The notes beneath the pieces are model-generated. The model was not told the DNA's origin and made no database searches. It was given only the letters and a program-made list of their open reading frames with translations. This document shows, piece after piece, positions 47,444-56,479 of a stretch of DNA of 64,000 nucleotides (positions within the stretch are counted from its first letter, which is position 1; each line of letters begins with the position of its first letter). The DNA lies in IMG/VR virus record IMGVR_UViG_3300028573_000011, positions 31,442 to 95,441 of that record. One strand, written 5' to 3'. The stretch is from a virus. Made by a program: the position numbers and the translations under genes.

Positions 47444-48960
47444 GCGGCTTCCTCAGGGTCGTCGTCGGGCAGGCTGATCAGGGCCTCGCGCAGGCGGCGG
47501 CGGTACCGCTTCGCCCAGCTTTCTTTGGTCTCTGGGTTTTCATCAGAGCCCGGATCGTCCTCCCCGTCGCGTGGTGGCCCGGCTTCGGCGTCGGCGCCGG
47601 ACTTCGGGGCTGGCGTGGGGGCCGGGGTCTTGCTGGCGACCGTGGCCGTGCTCATGGCCTTCATGTCGGACCACAGGACGACGTTCTGGCGGTCGACGAG
47701 GATGGGTTCGTTGCCGCCGTCGACCGGCGGTTCGCCGATCTCGGTCCGGTACCGGTTGAGGGTCCAGGAGCCGTTGCGCAGGCGGGTGTCGCGGATGTCC
47801 TCGATCGTCTTGGAGTCACGGAGGTCGACCTCGCCGAATTTGAGGCACCAGTCGGTGATGCCGAAGCCGACGCGCACGATGTGGTAGTTGATCTTCTCCA
47901 GGACCAGCTGAGCGATCGGGTCGCAGGTGTTGACGTGGAAGGTCTTCATCTGGGACTCGCCGGTACCCGAGCCGAGGTGCCCGGACTCGATCACGCTGGC
48001 CATCGCCGGCGGGACGCCGAGCGCGGCGAGGATCTCGTCACGCTTCTGGTCCAGCCAGGTCTCGACGTCCGTGATGCGGCCGGGCTGGAGCTCGGTGACC
48101 CGGCCGCCGTTCTTCGTCGGGATCGGCGCGCCGATGTTCCGCGCGCCGATGTTCCGCTGCGAGTACCGGGCCATCCAGCGGTTGATCTCCGCGGTCGGCA
48201 TGCCGGCCGGGAAGTCGACGTGGACGGTCGGCGGCAGTCCCTTGCGGAACATCTCCTTGCCGGTCGCGGCGGCGAACAGCCAGGCGGTGATGGGCACTTG
48301 GGCGGCGAGCAGCGGTGACACTCCGAAGACGCCGCTCCGCGGGGCGTCCATCGAAATGTGGATCACCTCGCGCGGCTTGAACGTCGCGCGCTGCCCGAAG
48401 TCGGTGATCTGGACGTAGCCGGTGATCGTGCCGTGCTCGTCGGCCTTGGGGTACATCGTCGGGGCGTCGAGGGAGTACAGCGAGACCGGGAGGTTGCCGA
48501 CCCAGACGACCTCGATGTAGGCGTCGCCGAAAACCATCAGGTCGGTGATGACGCCGCGCATCAGCTGCCGGATGTCCTCGCGTTCGTTGGTGAACGCCAG
48601 GAGCCGCTCCAGCGCGAGGACCTGGGCCGGCTTGTCGGGGATCTCCTGGTCGCCCTCGCCGGTATCGCCGTTCCAGTCGGTGACCAGGCCGCCGGCGGTG
48701 ATGGTGCGGGCAACCGCGTTGACGCCGGAAAAGGCCCAGGGGCAGGAGATGTAGCTGTCGTACAGTTCCGTCAGGACCGACTTGCGGTCGGACTGGGTGG
48801 AGGCGCCGACCGCCTGGTTGTACTCGGAGATGCCGCCGGGCGGGATGCCGTACTCGAAGCCGGACCGCTCGGGGGTCTTCGGCGCCAGGCCGGCGGCCGG
48901 CGCGGCCTCGGTGACGTCGTAGCGGGACCGCCACGGGCGCATCCAGGAGGGCAGTGCCAC
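47440..48960 (-). CDS. Portal protein, 506 aa
   Basis: GTG 48960 follows GAGGAGG. Features: WAFSGVNAVARTITAGGLVT (early helical and wing), IEVVWVGNLPVSLYSLDAPT, KPREVIHISMDAPRSGVFGV and HLGSGTGESQMKTFHVNTCD, typical of HK97/SPP1-type portals. It forms the dodecameric DNA entry ring. Preceded by terminase, followed by MuF. Confidence 0.85.
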   Translation of the reverse strand: MALPSWMRPWRSRYDVTEAAPAAGLAPKTPERSGFEYGIPPGGISEYNQAVGASTQSDRKSVLTELYDSYISCPWAFSGVNAVARTITAGGLVTDWNGDTGEGDQEIPDKPAQVLALERLLAFTNEREDIRQLMRGVITDLMVFGDAYIEVVWVGNLPVSLYSLDAPTMYPKADEHGTITGYVQITDFGQRATFKPREVIHISMDAPRSGVFGVSPLLAAQVPITAWLFAAATGKEMFRKGLPPTVHVDFPAGMPTAEINRWMARYSQRNIGARNIGAPIPTKNGGRVTELQPGRITDVETWLDQKRDEILAALGVPPAMASVIESGHLGSGTGESQMKTFHVNTCDPIAQLVLEKINYHIVRVGFGITDWCLKFGEVDLRDSKTIEDIRDTRLRNGSWTLNRYRTEIGEPPVDGGNEPILVDRQNVVLWSDMKAMSTATVASKTPAPTPAPKSGADAEAGPPRDGEDDPGSDENPETKESWAKRYRRRLREALISLPDDDPEEAA

Positions 48961-48981
48961 CGGCCCTCCTCGGGGTTCAGG

Positions 48982-50580
48982 TCAGGACCAGGGCGAGTCG
49001 GTGGTAACGGCGCCGGGCCGGGCGGTGGGGGTGTCGTCGTCGAACCAGTTGCCGTGGTCGGGCGGCGTGGGGACGGCGAAATGGCCGAGGAGGGTGTATG
49101 AGGTGTGGCCGAGTGGTTCTTCCGGCGGGGCGTCGAGGATCGGGAACTCCGGGCCTCCGCCGATGCCCATCAGGAGGTAGCGGGCGGCGTCGTACCAGTG
49201 GTCGGGGGCGTCGGTGTTGACGTCCTCGGGCCGTTTCGGGTCGCGTGGGAGGTCGGCCATGGTGGTCAGGAGCTTGGGGCAGGCTCCGTCGACGACGTGC
49301 AGCATCGGGCATGTCGCCCAGCCCATGGCGCGGTGGTGTGCGCAGGCCGGCGCTTCCTGCAGGTAGGTGTGCAGGCGGGCCTTGCCGCCGAGGCGGTCGT
49401 TGTCGCCGCGGCTCAGCGCGAGGCCTTCGGTGGCCATCTTGTCGGCGGGCGGCAGCGAGGATCCGGTCTTGCCCCACATCGCGGGGTCCGCGGACACCAG
49501 CGCGATCCTCAGGCCGCGGTTGGCTTCCAGGATCTGCCGGGCCTGCTCGACCTCGGGGGTCTGGACCATGGTGATCTCGCGGTAGAACCACATGCGGCCG
49601 TCGGCGTCGCGTGCGGCGGCGAGGTAGACGGCCGGGGCGGCCCAGCCGTAGTCCATGCCGCCGTAGCGGATCCACTCGTCGGGGACGGTGAAGGGCGGGA
49701 CCGTGATGCGGTCGCGCTTCCAGTCGGGGAAGGCGGCGTCGGGCATGGCCGACCAGTCTCCGTCCCTGATCCGGGCCCGCAGGTCGGGGTCTGCGATGCC
49801 GGCGAGGGTCTTGGAGTAGTCGCCGACGTGGGGGTTGTCGGTCGCCTTGGCCGGGATGAAGATCCGGCGGCGTCCGGCCTCGTCGATGATCTCCTTGTTG
49901 CCGTAGTCGGTGGCGTCGACGTAGTTGGCCTTCACGACGCCGTGGCCGACGTGTCCGGGGTTGGATGCGGACCGTGCTCCCAGGCACGGCACCGTGGCGA
50001 CGCCGGACCGAATGCGGGTGTAGAGGAAGTCAACGACGTCCGGCGGCATGGTGGTTCGCTCGTCCAAGATCAGCATGTTGATCTCGGCGGAGGACAGCGA
50101 CGACGCTTCCTGCAGGTTCTTGGCGTGGCCGAAGGTGAGGACGCTGTTCCCGAGCGCGCTGCGGAACCGGAGCTCGTACTTCGAGCCGTCCCAGCGGCCA
50201 CCGATCCGGCGGGCGTAGCCGTACCGGGCCAGGGTGCGCAGGACGGACTGGTTGAGCTCGGGGAAGGAGCGCCGGAACCAGAAGATTTGGATGCCCGGGT
50301 ACCGGATGCAGGTCCGCAGTGCGAGCGCCAGCAGGGACCAGCTCTTTCCGCCGCCGCCGGCGCCGCCGTACAGGACGTCAAGGTCCTCATCCGGCAGCCC
50401 GAGGAACTTCTCCTGCGGGCAGGTGCCGCAGTGGGCGGGCAGCTCGTGGGCGGGGACACCGGCGAGCTTGGCGAGCTCGCGCGGCTTGCAGACCGGTTCG
50501 AAGCCGAGCTCGGCGAAGACGTCGATCTCGACGTCTTCGACCTCGAGCCGGTCGGCGGCCTGGGCGAGGGCGGCGTCCAC
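48982..50580 (-). CDS. terL: Terminase large subunit, 532 aa
   Basis: GTG 50580. ATPase: Walker A LYGGAGGGGKSWSLLALAL at about residue 75, Walker B-type INMLILDERTTMP, and coupling motif SNPGHVGHGVV. Nuclease: IRYGGMDYGWAAPAVYLAA with the first Asp, LVSADPAMWG, and C-terminal ALVSADP-like strand. The N-terminus carries a CGTCPQEKFLG loop. It packages DNA into proheads. Downstream of the small terminase. Confidence 0.92.
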   Translation of the reverse strand: MDAALAQAADRLEVEDVEIDVFAELGFEPVCKPRELAKLAGVPAHELPAHCGTCPQEKFLGLPDEDLDVLYGGAGGGGKSWSLLALALRTCIRYPGIQIFWFRRSFPELNQSVLRTLARYGYARRIGGRWDGSKYELRFRSALGNSVLTFGHAKNLQEASSLSSAEINMLILDERTTMPPDVVDFLYTRIRSGVATVPCLGARSASNPGHVGHGVVKANYVDATDYGNKEIIDEAGRRRIFIPAKATDNPHVGDYSKTLAGIADPDLRARIRDGDWSAMPDAAFPDWKRDRITVPPFTVPDEWIRYGGMDYGWAAPAVYLAAARDADGRMWFYREITMVQTPEVEQARQILEANRGLRIALVSADPAMWGKTGSSLPPADKMATEGLALSRGDNDRLGGKARLHTYLQEAPACAHHRAMGWATCPMLHVVDGACPKLLTTMADLPRDPKRPEDVNTDAPDHWYDAARYLLMGIGGGPEFPILDAPPEEPLGHTSYTLLGHFAVPTPPDHGNWFDDDTPTARPGAVTTDSPWS

Positions 50581-50593
50581 GCCTCACCCCCGG

Positions 50594-51460
50594 CTACGGT
50601 TCAGAAGGGGCGACGCGCAGTTTGGCGGCGGCGGCCTTCTTGGCGGCCAGGATCCGTTCCTTGTCCTGAACGCCGGCGGCGGCCAGCGCCGCGTCGATGG
50701 CGTCGATGACGCGGTCGGCCTGGCTGGTGGTGATGGCGGCCAGGCGGTTGTCGATGTCGAGTCGGGCGTAGTCGGTCAGGAACTTTCCCAGCCGGTCCAT
50801 GGCGCGCTCGTAGAGGACGACTTCGGCGCGCAGCTGCTCGCCGGAGCCGTCGCGGTAGCGCATGCCGCCGGCGCGCTCGTTGTCGCTGGCCTCGGCGTCG
50901 TCGTTGGCGACGCGCAGGAGCAGCTCGACGCGTTCCTGCATCAGTTCCATCCACGCCCGGGCCCGGCCGGCGACGGCGGCGAGCTCGGTGAGGGGGTTGT
51001 CCACCGGGGTGCCGACGAGGGTCCGGGCCTCCATCAGCAGCTCCCTCTCGGCGATGCGCCGCTTCGCGGCGACGACGGATTGGGGGGCCTTGCCGCCGTG
51101 GTAGTCGCAGACAGTCTGGCCGGGCTTGGCCCACTGGCGGCAGCGCTCGCCGCGGCGGTCGGTCCGCGTGGTGCCGCCGGTGATCTTGGCCGTGCAGCGG
51201 CGGTGGTCCGGCGGCGGGTTGCCCGGTTCGCGGTCCGGGTCGTGCGCCAGGCACCACGGGCCGGCGGTGGCGCGGGCGCCGCACGGCTGGCCGTCGACGT
51301 TCGTGCCCGGGCACCGCTGCTCGGGCGGGACGGTGGGCTTGGCGCGGTCGGGGTCGTGGACGTGGCAGAAGTCCTGGCCCCGGCGGGCCGGCCGCCGGCA
51401 GCGGGTGCCGTCCTTGGTCGGGGCCGTGCAGCGCAGCTCGTCAGACGGCGGGCGTTGCAT
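50594..51460 (-). CDS. Small terminase-like protein with three zinc repeats, 288 aa
   Basis: Three related Cys/His units at about residues 11-38 (CTAPTKDGTRCRRPA, FCHVHDPDR), 50-75 (CPGTNVDGQPCGARA, WCLAHDPDR) and 88-125 (CTAKITGG, then CRQWAKPGQTVCDYHGGKAP). The C-terminal 150 residues match helical actinophage terminase-associated proteins (PVDNPLTELAAVAGRARAWM, LRAEVVLYERAMDRLGKFL). Encoded right before terL, it is probably the DNA-recognition subunit. Confidence 0.7.
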   Translation of the reverse strand: MQRPPSDELRCTAPTKDGTRCRRPARRGQDFCHVHDPDRAKPTVPPEQRCPGTNVDGQPCGARATAGPWCLAHDPDREPGNPPPDHRRCTAKITGGTTRTDRRGERCRQWAKPGQTVCDYHGGKAPQSVVAAKRRIAERELLMEARTLVGTPVDNPLTELAAVAGRARAWMELMQERVELLLRVANDDAEASDNERAGGMRYRDGSGEQLRAEVVLYERAMDRLGKFLTDYARLDIDNRLAAITTSQADRVIDAIDAALAAAGVQDKERILAAKKAAAAKLRVAPSEP

Positions 51461-52265
51461 GGTCGTCCGGCGGCATCGGGCGCAGGGCGGCCGGGAGGGG
51501 CTTGAACGGCACCTCGACGTCCGTGGTCTCCGGCCAGCCGTGCTGGTTGAAGATCACCTGGCCGTGGGCGTCGCGGCGGATCATGGTGGCGTGCAGCAGC
51601 ATCGTGCCGTCCGGGGCCGGGATGGGTGTCAGCTCGGTGACCCAGGCCATGTCAATGCCGTAGCCGGCGAGGAACTCGGCGATGGGGCCGGCGACGGCGA
51701 CGTGCATCGGCGGCGGGCCCGGGACCGGGACGGGGTCGATGATCCGCTTGGGCCGGTTCGGCGCGGGGTCGTCGGCGCGGCAGGCGCAGGTACCGAGGCC
51801 TTGGCAGTCCTCACGGTGGACGTGGTCGCACGTGGGCATCGCCCGGACCGGGGCTGCGTCGGCGCGGTCGTCGTGTGGCGCGCTGCGCCGAGCCCCGTTG
51901 GCCTTGGTGCACGGCCGGTCCGGTGCGGCGCCGCAGGTGGAGCAGGCCCCGACGCTGTCCTTCCACATCTCGCGGACCGCGGCGCCGAGTGGGTTGTCTG
52001 GCGTGGGATCGTCGTGCTCGTCGGCGCAGATCGCGTCGGCCTCGTGGTCGTAGCAGGTATAGACCGCCTGGTGGGCGATGCCGTCGATCGGCCTCAGCGC
52101 GTCCGGGAGCGCGTCGTACTCCTCGGCGGTCGCGTGGCGGCGGTGCTGTGCCTGGGCCAGCTGGTTGCAGCCGTCGTGCTGGCACAGCTGGTGGCCCGGG
52201 CGGCTCGGGCCGCACGGGCCGCAGTCGGCGGAGTCGTGGGGGCGGGCGGTGCGGTAGGGCTGCAC
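51441..52265 (-). CDS. Cys-rich terminase-region protein, 274 aa
   Basis: GTG 52265 with GGAGG nine bases upstream. Cys clusters: CGPCGPSRPGHQLCQHDGC, then CSTCGAAPDRPCTKANG and CDHVHREDCQGLGTCACR, suggesting several zinc sites. The C-terminal 90 residues (MHVAVAGPIAEFLAGYGIDM, LLHATMIRRDAHGQVIFNQH) are a compact soluble domain. It overlaps the small terminase start by 20 bases. Function unknown, perhaps DNA-binding. Confidence 0.6.
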   Translation of the reverse strand: MQPYRTARPHDSADCGPCGPSRPGHQLCQHDGCNQLAQAQHRRHATAEEYDALPDALRPIDGIAHQAVYTCYDHEADAICADEHDDPTPDNPLGAAVREMWKDSVGACSTCGAAPDRPCTKANGARRSAPHDDRADAAPVRAMPTCDHVHREDCQGLGTCACRADDPAPNRPKRIIDPVPVPGPPPMHVAVAGPIAEFLAGYGIDMAWVTELTPIPAPDGTMLLHATMIRRDAHGQVIFNQHGWPETTDVEVPFKPLPAALRPMPPDDHATPAV

Positions 52266-52279
52266 GGTGGCGCGCCTCC

Positions 52280-54625
52280 TTAGTCCAGGGTCCAGACGGC
52301 GGTCGGCTTGACCGAGCCGTCGATCTCCCACCAGCCGCCGGGCGGGATACGGATGGTGATGGGCGCGGTGAGCGCGCCGGTCCAGACAGCAGTCATGACC
52401 GGCGCCGTCTGGCCGCCCATGAGGGCGGAGACCTTCACCGCGGTGACGGTGCCGCCGCTGAGGATCACGGTCGCCCACCGCCAGTAGTTGTTGGTCTGCG
52501 CGACGCCGAGCGTGTAGGCCGGCGTGGCCACGGGCCCGACGTTCTGCAGGTCGTTGATGATCTGCAGTCCGGTCGGGTACGTCGTGGAGATCGCGCCGTT
52601 CGCGCCTGAGAGGTGCAGCTCGCCGAGCGCAGAGGACGAGGCCAGGCCGTCCGCGCCGCCGGTGTTGAGCTCGCGAAACTGGTTGGTCCCCTCGGTATCC
52701 ATGCAGCCGCGGAACATCGGCCCGAAGCCTCCGGAGCCGGGGCCGATAAAGCTCATCTGATAGGAGCAGCCCTCGATGCAGATCTGCGGGGCCTTGACGG
52801 CGTGCAGCGCGCCGACGCCGGTTCCGCCGTCGCCGAAGGTGCCGACCAGGCCGAGGCCGACCCAGCCGTAGAGCAGGATGCAGCCCTCGTCGAAGACGGT
52901 GTGCTCGGTGGCGAAGATGAGGTAGGTGTAGCCGCCCTGGCAGATGGACCGGCTGACCGAGTTCATGGCGTTGTTGCCGTTGGCCGGCATCGTGATGCCG
53001 ATGCTGAAGCCGTTGGCGAACCCTGCCGGGTTGTTGTAGTCGGCCGCGCCGTAGGTCCCGGTGGTGCCCCAGGACATGTCCTCCAGGATCATCCGGGCGC
53101 AGCCGTGCGCGTTGATCACGTCGTAGGAGAGACCGTTCGCCGAGTGTGGCGTCAGGAGGCTCATGTTCTTGACGTGCAGCGTCACGTTGCTGAAGATCGG
53201 CAGCGGGTCGTGGACGACGCCGTAGCCGTTCTTGCCGGACGGTCCAGAGATCATCGCAGGGCGGCCGTTGGCGTTCGCGGAGGCCGTCTGGGCGCCGGCG
53301 GAGGCGAACACCCCGAAGGAGAGCCAGGTGGAGGCGGTCATGGCAGGGACCAGCTGCCCCCAGTAGCGGGTCTTGGCCCCGGATTCGATGCCGACGAGCT
53401 GGCAGGTGACGCCCTGGACGCCCTCGGGGACGATCGGGATGGTGAGCTGGCCGTTGCCCAGGGTGGAGCCGCCGGTGACCAGCGGGCCGTTGATCCCGTA
53501 GAAGGATCCCTCGCCGGGCGGCGTGTAGACCTGGTACAGCGGCTGGACGCCGACCTGTGGGGCGGTGAACGCGGTCGCGAAGGTGTGGCCGGCGTTGATC
53601 GCCGCCTGGATCGCCGCGGTGTCGTCGGTGGCCCACATGACGGTGGCGCCGCTGACGGTGGCGCCGGCGGCCGCGGTGAGGGTGATGTGGCCGGAGTCGG
53701 TGAACCCGGAGATGGTCGTGGCCAGGGTGGTGATGCCGGCGGCCGCGGCGTGGAGCACGAGGATCGGCTTGCCGACGTCGCTGACCTTGAACTGGTGCGA
53801 GGTCGTGCAGGCCAGAACGTGGCTGCCGTTGGTGATCGCGCCGTCCGTGACGACCTGGCCGTCACCGACGGCACCATAGGCGGTGATGTCGAACACCCAC
53901 GGCGTATCGGGCTTCTGCTCCAGCAGGCCGTCGGCGTCGAGGGTGGCCACGCCGCCGGGGACGCCGAGCTGCGCGGCGGACACCGCGCCGCTGTCGCGCG
54001 GGGTGGGCACGGCGCCGGTGGCCAGGATGGTGACCTTGCGGACGACGTGGTTGTCGTCGCTCGAGCTGTTCGCGGCCGTGAAGCCGAGCAGCGCGACCGC
54101 GCCGATGCCGGTGCCGGCCGAGATCGCGGGGCCGCCGTCGACGGACGCGGACACGGTACCGCCGGAGACCGAGACGGTCACGATGTGGGTTCCGGTGCGC
54201 AGCGGCGGGATCCCGGTCGTGGTCGCCAGGACGGTCGGCGCGCCGGTCTGCCCGGACGTCGAGGAGACGATCGAGAGCTGGTTGACGCCGTCGGTGCTGA
54301 GCGCGACGCCGATGCCGGGGATGCCGGTGAAGCCCAGGGCCGGGCCGGTGCCGCCGACGACGTCGGGCCCGGTCTGGGTCGGGTCGGCCAGCGCCAGGCA
54401 CAGGCCGGAGCCGCCGGAGCCGCCGCTCACGGAGACGGTAAACGAGACGATCAGCTCGTCGGTGGGGATCGGGACCGCGTAGAACGAGGACCCCGCGACG
54501 GTGCCGGCGCCGGCCGCGGTGAGGACGAGGTCGCCGTTGCTGACGGTGGCCGCGCCTTCCCGGACCCAGTCGCGGTTGATGGCGGCCGGGGCCGGTGCGG
54601 GGACGAGGGTGCCGAAGCCGCCCAC
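52280..54625 (-). CDS. Tailspike-like protein with beta-helix, 781 aa
   Basis: GTG 54625 with GGAGG five bases upstream. N-terminal 230 residues are a lectin-like sandwich (SFYAVPIPTDELIVSFTVSV, GTHIVTVSVSGGTVSASVDG). At about residue 270 the pectate-lyase start VFDITAYGAVGDG begins a right-handed beta-helix (DTAAIQAAINAGHTFA, NVTLHVKNMSLLTPH). The C-terminal 130 residues form a sandwich. It probably binds or cuts host glycans. It is separated from the tail operon by the head genes. Confidence 0.75.
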   Translation of the reverse strand: MGGFGTLVPAPAPAAINRDWVREGAATVSNGDLVLTAAGAGTVAGSSFYAVPIPTDELIVSFTVSVSGGSGGSGLCLALADPTQTGPDVVGGTGPALGFTGIPGIGVALSTDGVNQLSIVSSTSGQTGAPTVLATTTGIPPLRTGTHIVTVSVSGGTVSASVDGGPAISAGTGIGAVALLGFTAANSSSDDNHVVRKVTILATGAVPTPRDSGAVSAAQLGVPGGVATLDADGLLEQKPDTPWVFDITAYGAVGDGQVVTDGAITNGSHVLACTTSHQFKVSDVGKPILVLHAAAAGITTLATTISGFTDSGHITLTAAAGATVSGATVMWATDDTAAIQAAINAGHTFATAFTAPQVGVQPLYQVYTPPGEGSFYGINGPLVTGGSTLGNGQLTIPIVPEGVQGVTCQLVGIESGAKTRYWGQLVPAMTASTWLSFGVFASAGAQTASANANGRPAMISGPSGKNGYGVVHDPLPIFSNVTLHVKNMSLLTPHSANGLSYDVINAHGCARMILEDMSWGTTGTYGAADYNNPAGFANGFSIGITMPANGNNAMNSVSRSICQGGYTYLIFATEHTVFDEGCILLYGWVGLGLVGTFGDGGTGVGALHAVKAPQICIEGCSYQMSFIGPGSGGFGPMFRGCMDTEGTNQFRELNTGGADGLASSSALGELHLSGANGAISTTYPTGLQIINDLQNVGPVATPAYTLGVAQTNNYWRWATVILSGGTVTAVKVSALMGGQTAPVMTAVWTGALTAPITIRIPPGGWWEIDGSVKPTAVWTLD

Positions 54626-54675
54626 GGTCGCCTCCTCGGGAGGTTGTGCGCGCGGGCGCGGCGGGTGATGGTCGG

Positions 54676-55212
54676 TCAGAGGAAGAAGCGTCGCCAGCGC
54701 GGGGCGTTGGCCCGGGCCGCGAGCATGGCGGGGGTGACCTGCCAGGACTCGGGCTGGCCGCAGAGCCAGTCCATGCCCGCTGTCTGTCCGGCCTGAGCGA
54801 CGAGTTCCGAGCACATGAGGGCGCGGCGTCCGGCGGCGAGCCTGCTCAGCAGGCGCCAGCGCAGCCCGACCGCGGCCAGGCCGTCGGCGGTGTCGGCGGT
54901 CCAGTTGTAGCCGGTGCCGATCTTGGATGCTGCGTAGACGACGACGGCCGAGCGCTGCGCTTCGGTCATCGGCTCCGTGGTGGACAGGACCATGGAGCAG
55001 CCGTTGTACTCGGAGATCTCGCGCACGCGTACGCCGCCCGGTTCGGCTTCGATGACGCAGGCGTCGTCGACGACGACGAAGGCGTGGTTCGCCCAGGACC
55101 GGGTAACGAGCCGGATCAGGAGTGGCCCAAGGCCCGGGGTTCTGACGCAGCCGTAGACACCGGGTGGCGGCCAGCGCCGGTGGTTCTGGGCCACGGTACC
55201 GACGTTGGTCAC
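54676..55212 (-). CDS. Papain-like (YiiX/NlpC-type) amidase, 178 aa
   Basis: NHAFVVVDDACVIEAEPGGV supplies a conserved His, and LMCSELVAQAGQTAGMDWL the Cys, in the permuted order (His before Cys) of YiiX/YebB-type enzymes. KIGTGYNWTADTADGLAAVG lies between. It may act on peptidoglycan or lipids. Located next to the tailspike, it could be a virion-associated hydrolase or an entry factor. Confidence 0.7.
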   Translation of the reverse strand: MTNVGTVAQNHRRWPPPGVYGCVRTPGLGPLLIRLVTRSWANHAFVVVDDACVIEAEPGGVRVREISEYNGCSMVLSTTEPMTEAQRSAVVVYAASKIGTGYNWTADTADGLAAVGLRWRLLSRLAAGRRALMCSELVAQAGQTAGMDWLCGQPESWQVTPAMLAARANAPRWRRFFL

Positions 55213-55763
55213 GTGCCCTCCGCCGCTGTGTCGCTACTGGAGACGACCCAGTACCGGAACACGCCGGTACGGACGGTGCAACCGTCGGGTTCGAGCACCG
55301 GCGGATCCGCCGGGGCCAAGGGCTTGCCGTCGGCGTCGACGAGCACGGTGAGGTCTGCCACGACCGGGCCGCCGTCCCACTGCGCTCCGCCGAGGACGAT
55401 GCTCAGGCCGGTAGCCGTGAGGATCTGCTCGCCGGTGTCGTAGTCGTGGACGGTCATGGCATACGACATCAGCGGGTTGCCGTCGGGCGAGGCCTTTGGC
55501 CAGGTGATGGTGATGCGACGCAACGGCTCGAGCGTCCGCGGCCGGCGCACGGCGGGTCGGGGTTCGGCCCGGACGGCTGGGCACTGGGGGTCGACGATGA
55601 CCGGGTAGATCGGCGGGTCGAGCTTTCTGCAGGTGCAGTTGCGTCCGTGGTGGATGCTGATCCTGACCTGCTTCGTCCCGGGCGGGTCGAGCTCGTACTG
55701 CCTGCCCCGCGAGACGGTGCTGCGGCAGGCGGGATGCGCCGGCGGGAGGTCTTCGTCGGTCAT
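55209..55763 (-). CDS. Hypothetical protein with CxC motif, 184 aa
   Basis: ATG 55763 overlaps the upstream stop as ATGA. Early segments have HPACRSTVSRGRQYELDPPG and HHGRNCTCRKLDPPIY; later strands include RRITITWPKASPDGNPLMSY and PVVADLTVLVDADGKPLAP. It looks like a beta protein with a small Cys site. Coupled to the amidase by GTG overlap. Unknown function. Confidence 0.55.
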   Translation of the reverse strand: MTDEDLPPAHPACRSTVSRGRQYELDPPGTKQVRISIHHGRNCTCRKLDPPIYPVIVDPQCPAVRAEPRPAVRRPRTLEPLRRITITWPKASPDGNPLMSYAMTVHDYDTGEQILTATGLSIVLGGAQWDGGPVVADLTVLVDADGKPLAPADPPVLEPDGCTVRTGVFRYWVVSSSDTAAEGT

Positions 55764-56083
55764 CCGTGGCCAGTCGGGTGCCAGGTGCCGCCCGCATACT
55801 GGGGCTCGGTCCAGCCGCAGGCGCAGTAGCGGTGGGGGTTGCCGTGGTGCGGCCGGTCGGGACAGAACGGGTCGCCGCGCTGGCCGGCGCCGTCGTGGTA
55901 GTCGACGGCGCGGTTGAAGAACTGGCCGGTGGGGTTCAGCACGCACAGACCGACCCGGTTGGGGTGGTCCGGGTCCCCGGAGTGCTCGGTGACGATGGCG
56001 GCCCGGCACTCCCGGGTGTACTCGCCGCCGGGCGTCCCGTGGCTGGTGTAGTGGACGGTCTGGCCGATGTCGGGGAGCTTCAT
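55760..56083 (-). CDS. Conserved actinophage protein, 107 aa
   Basis: MKLPDIGQTVHYTSHGTPGG, ECRAAIVTEHSG, VGLCVLNPTGQFFNRAVDY and a C-terminal YCACGWTEPQYAGGTWHPT. I recognise this order (V-H-Y-x-S-H-G-T-P, V-G-L-C-V-L-N-P-T-G-x-F-F) as a common but unnamed actinophage protein. Metal binding through the C-terminal Cys/His set is plausible. Confidence 0.65.
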   Translation of the reverse strand: MKLPDIGQTVHYTSHGTPGGEYTRECRAAIVTEHSGDPDHPNRVGLCVLNPTGQFFNRAVDYHDGAGQRGDPFCPDRPHHGNPHRYCACGWTEPQYAGGTWHPTGHG

Positions 56084-56388
56084 GCGTCGGCTCGCGGGGG
56101 CCAGAACGCGACGTAGCGGTAGCCCTTCGGGTTCGAGGGGTTCATCGCCGCCAGCTGCTCCTCGGTCGGGCGCTCGTCGAACAGGGCCACGGAGGTCAGC
56201 CACTCGATGCGGTCGCTGTCGCCGAGGACGCGGAGGTTGACGGTCTGGCGGTTCAGGCCGTCGCCGCCGACGGCCGGCGGGCCCCAGACGCGCGAGAGGA
56301 CGGCGGTGGCGACGTCGGCGCCGTTGTTCGTCGCGGGGTCGACCAGGAGGTGGACGATGTGGCCGATGGTCGCGCTGGTGCTGGGCAT
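56080..56388 (-). CDS. Small protein upstream, 102 aa
   Basis: Start taken at ATG 56388 (MPSTSATIGHIVHLLVDPAT). Strand-rich core VNLRVLGDSDRIEWLTSVAL and an end KGYRYVAFWPPRADA. A longer start at 56427 would add a Pro-rich leader. ATGA coupling to the next gene supports expression. Function unknown. Confidence 0.6.
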   Translation of the reverse strand: MPSTSATIGHIVHLLVDPATNNGADVATAVLSRVWGPPAVGGDGLNRQTVNLRVLGDSDRIEWLTSVALFDERPTEEQLAAMNPSNPKGYRYVAFWPPRADA

Positions 56389-56479
56389 GCGGGATGGGCC
56401 TCGGTTCGGTGGGGGCGGCGGGGTCACGGTGGCGTCCGCGGCCGCGGCGGAGCTGGGCTCAACGCCGCGGCCACGGAGA

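Noticed and set aside
52280-54796. A long + strand frame opposite the tailspike
   Set aside because: Gly/Asp/Val-rich without motifs; the minus frame has a clear pectate-lyase-type domain and a ribosome site.
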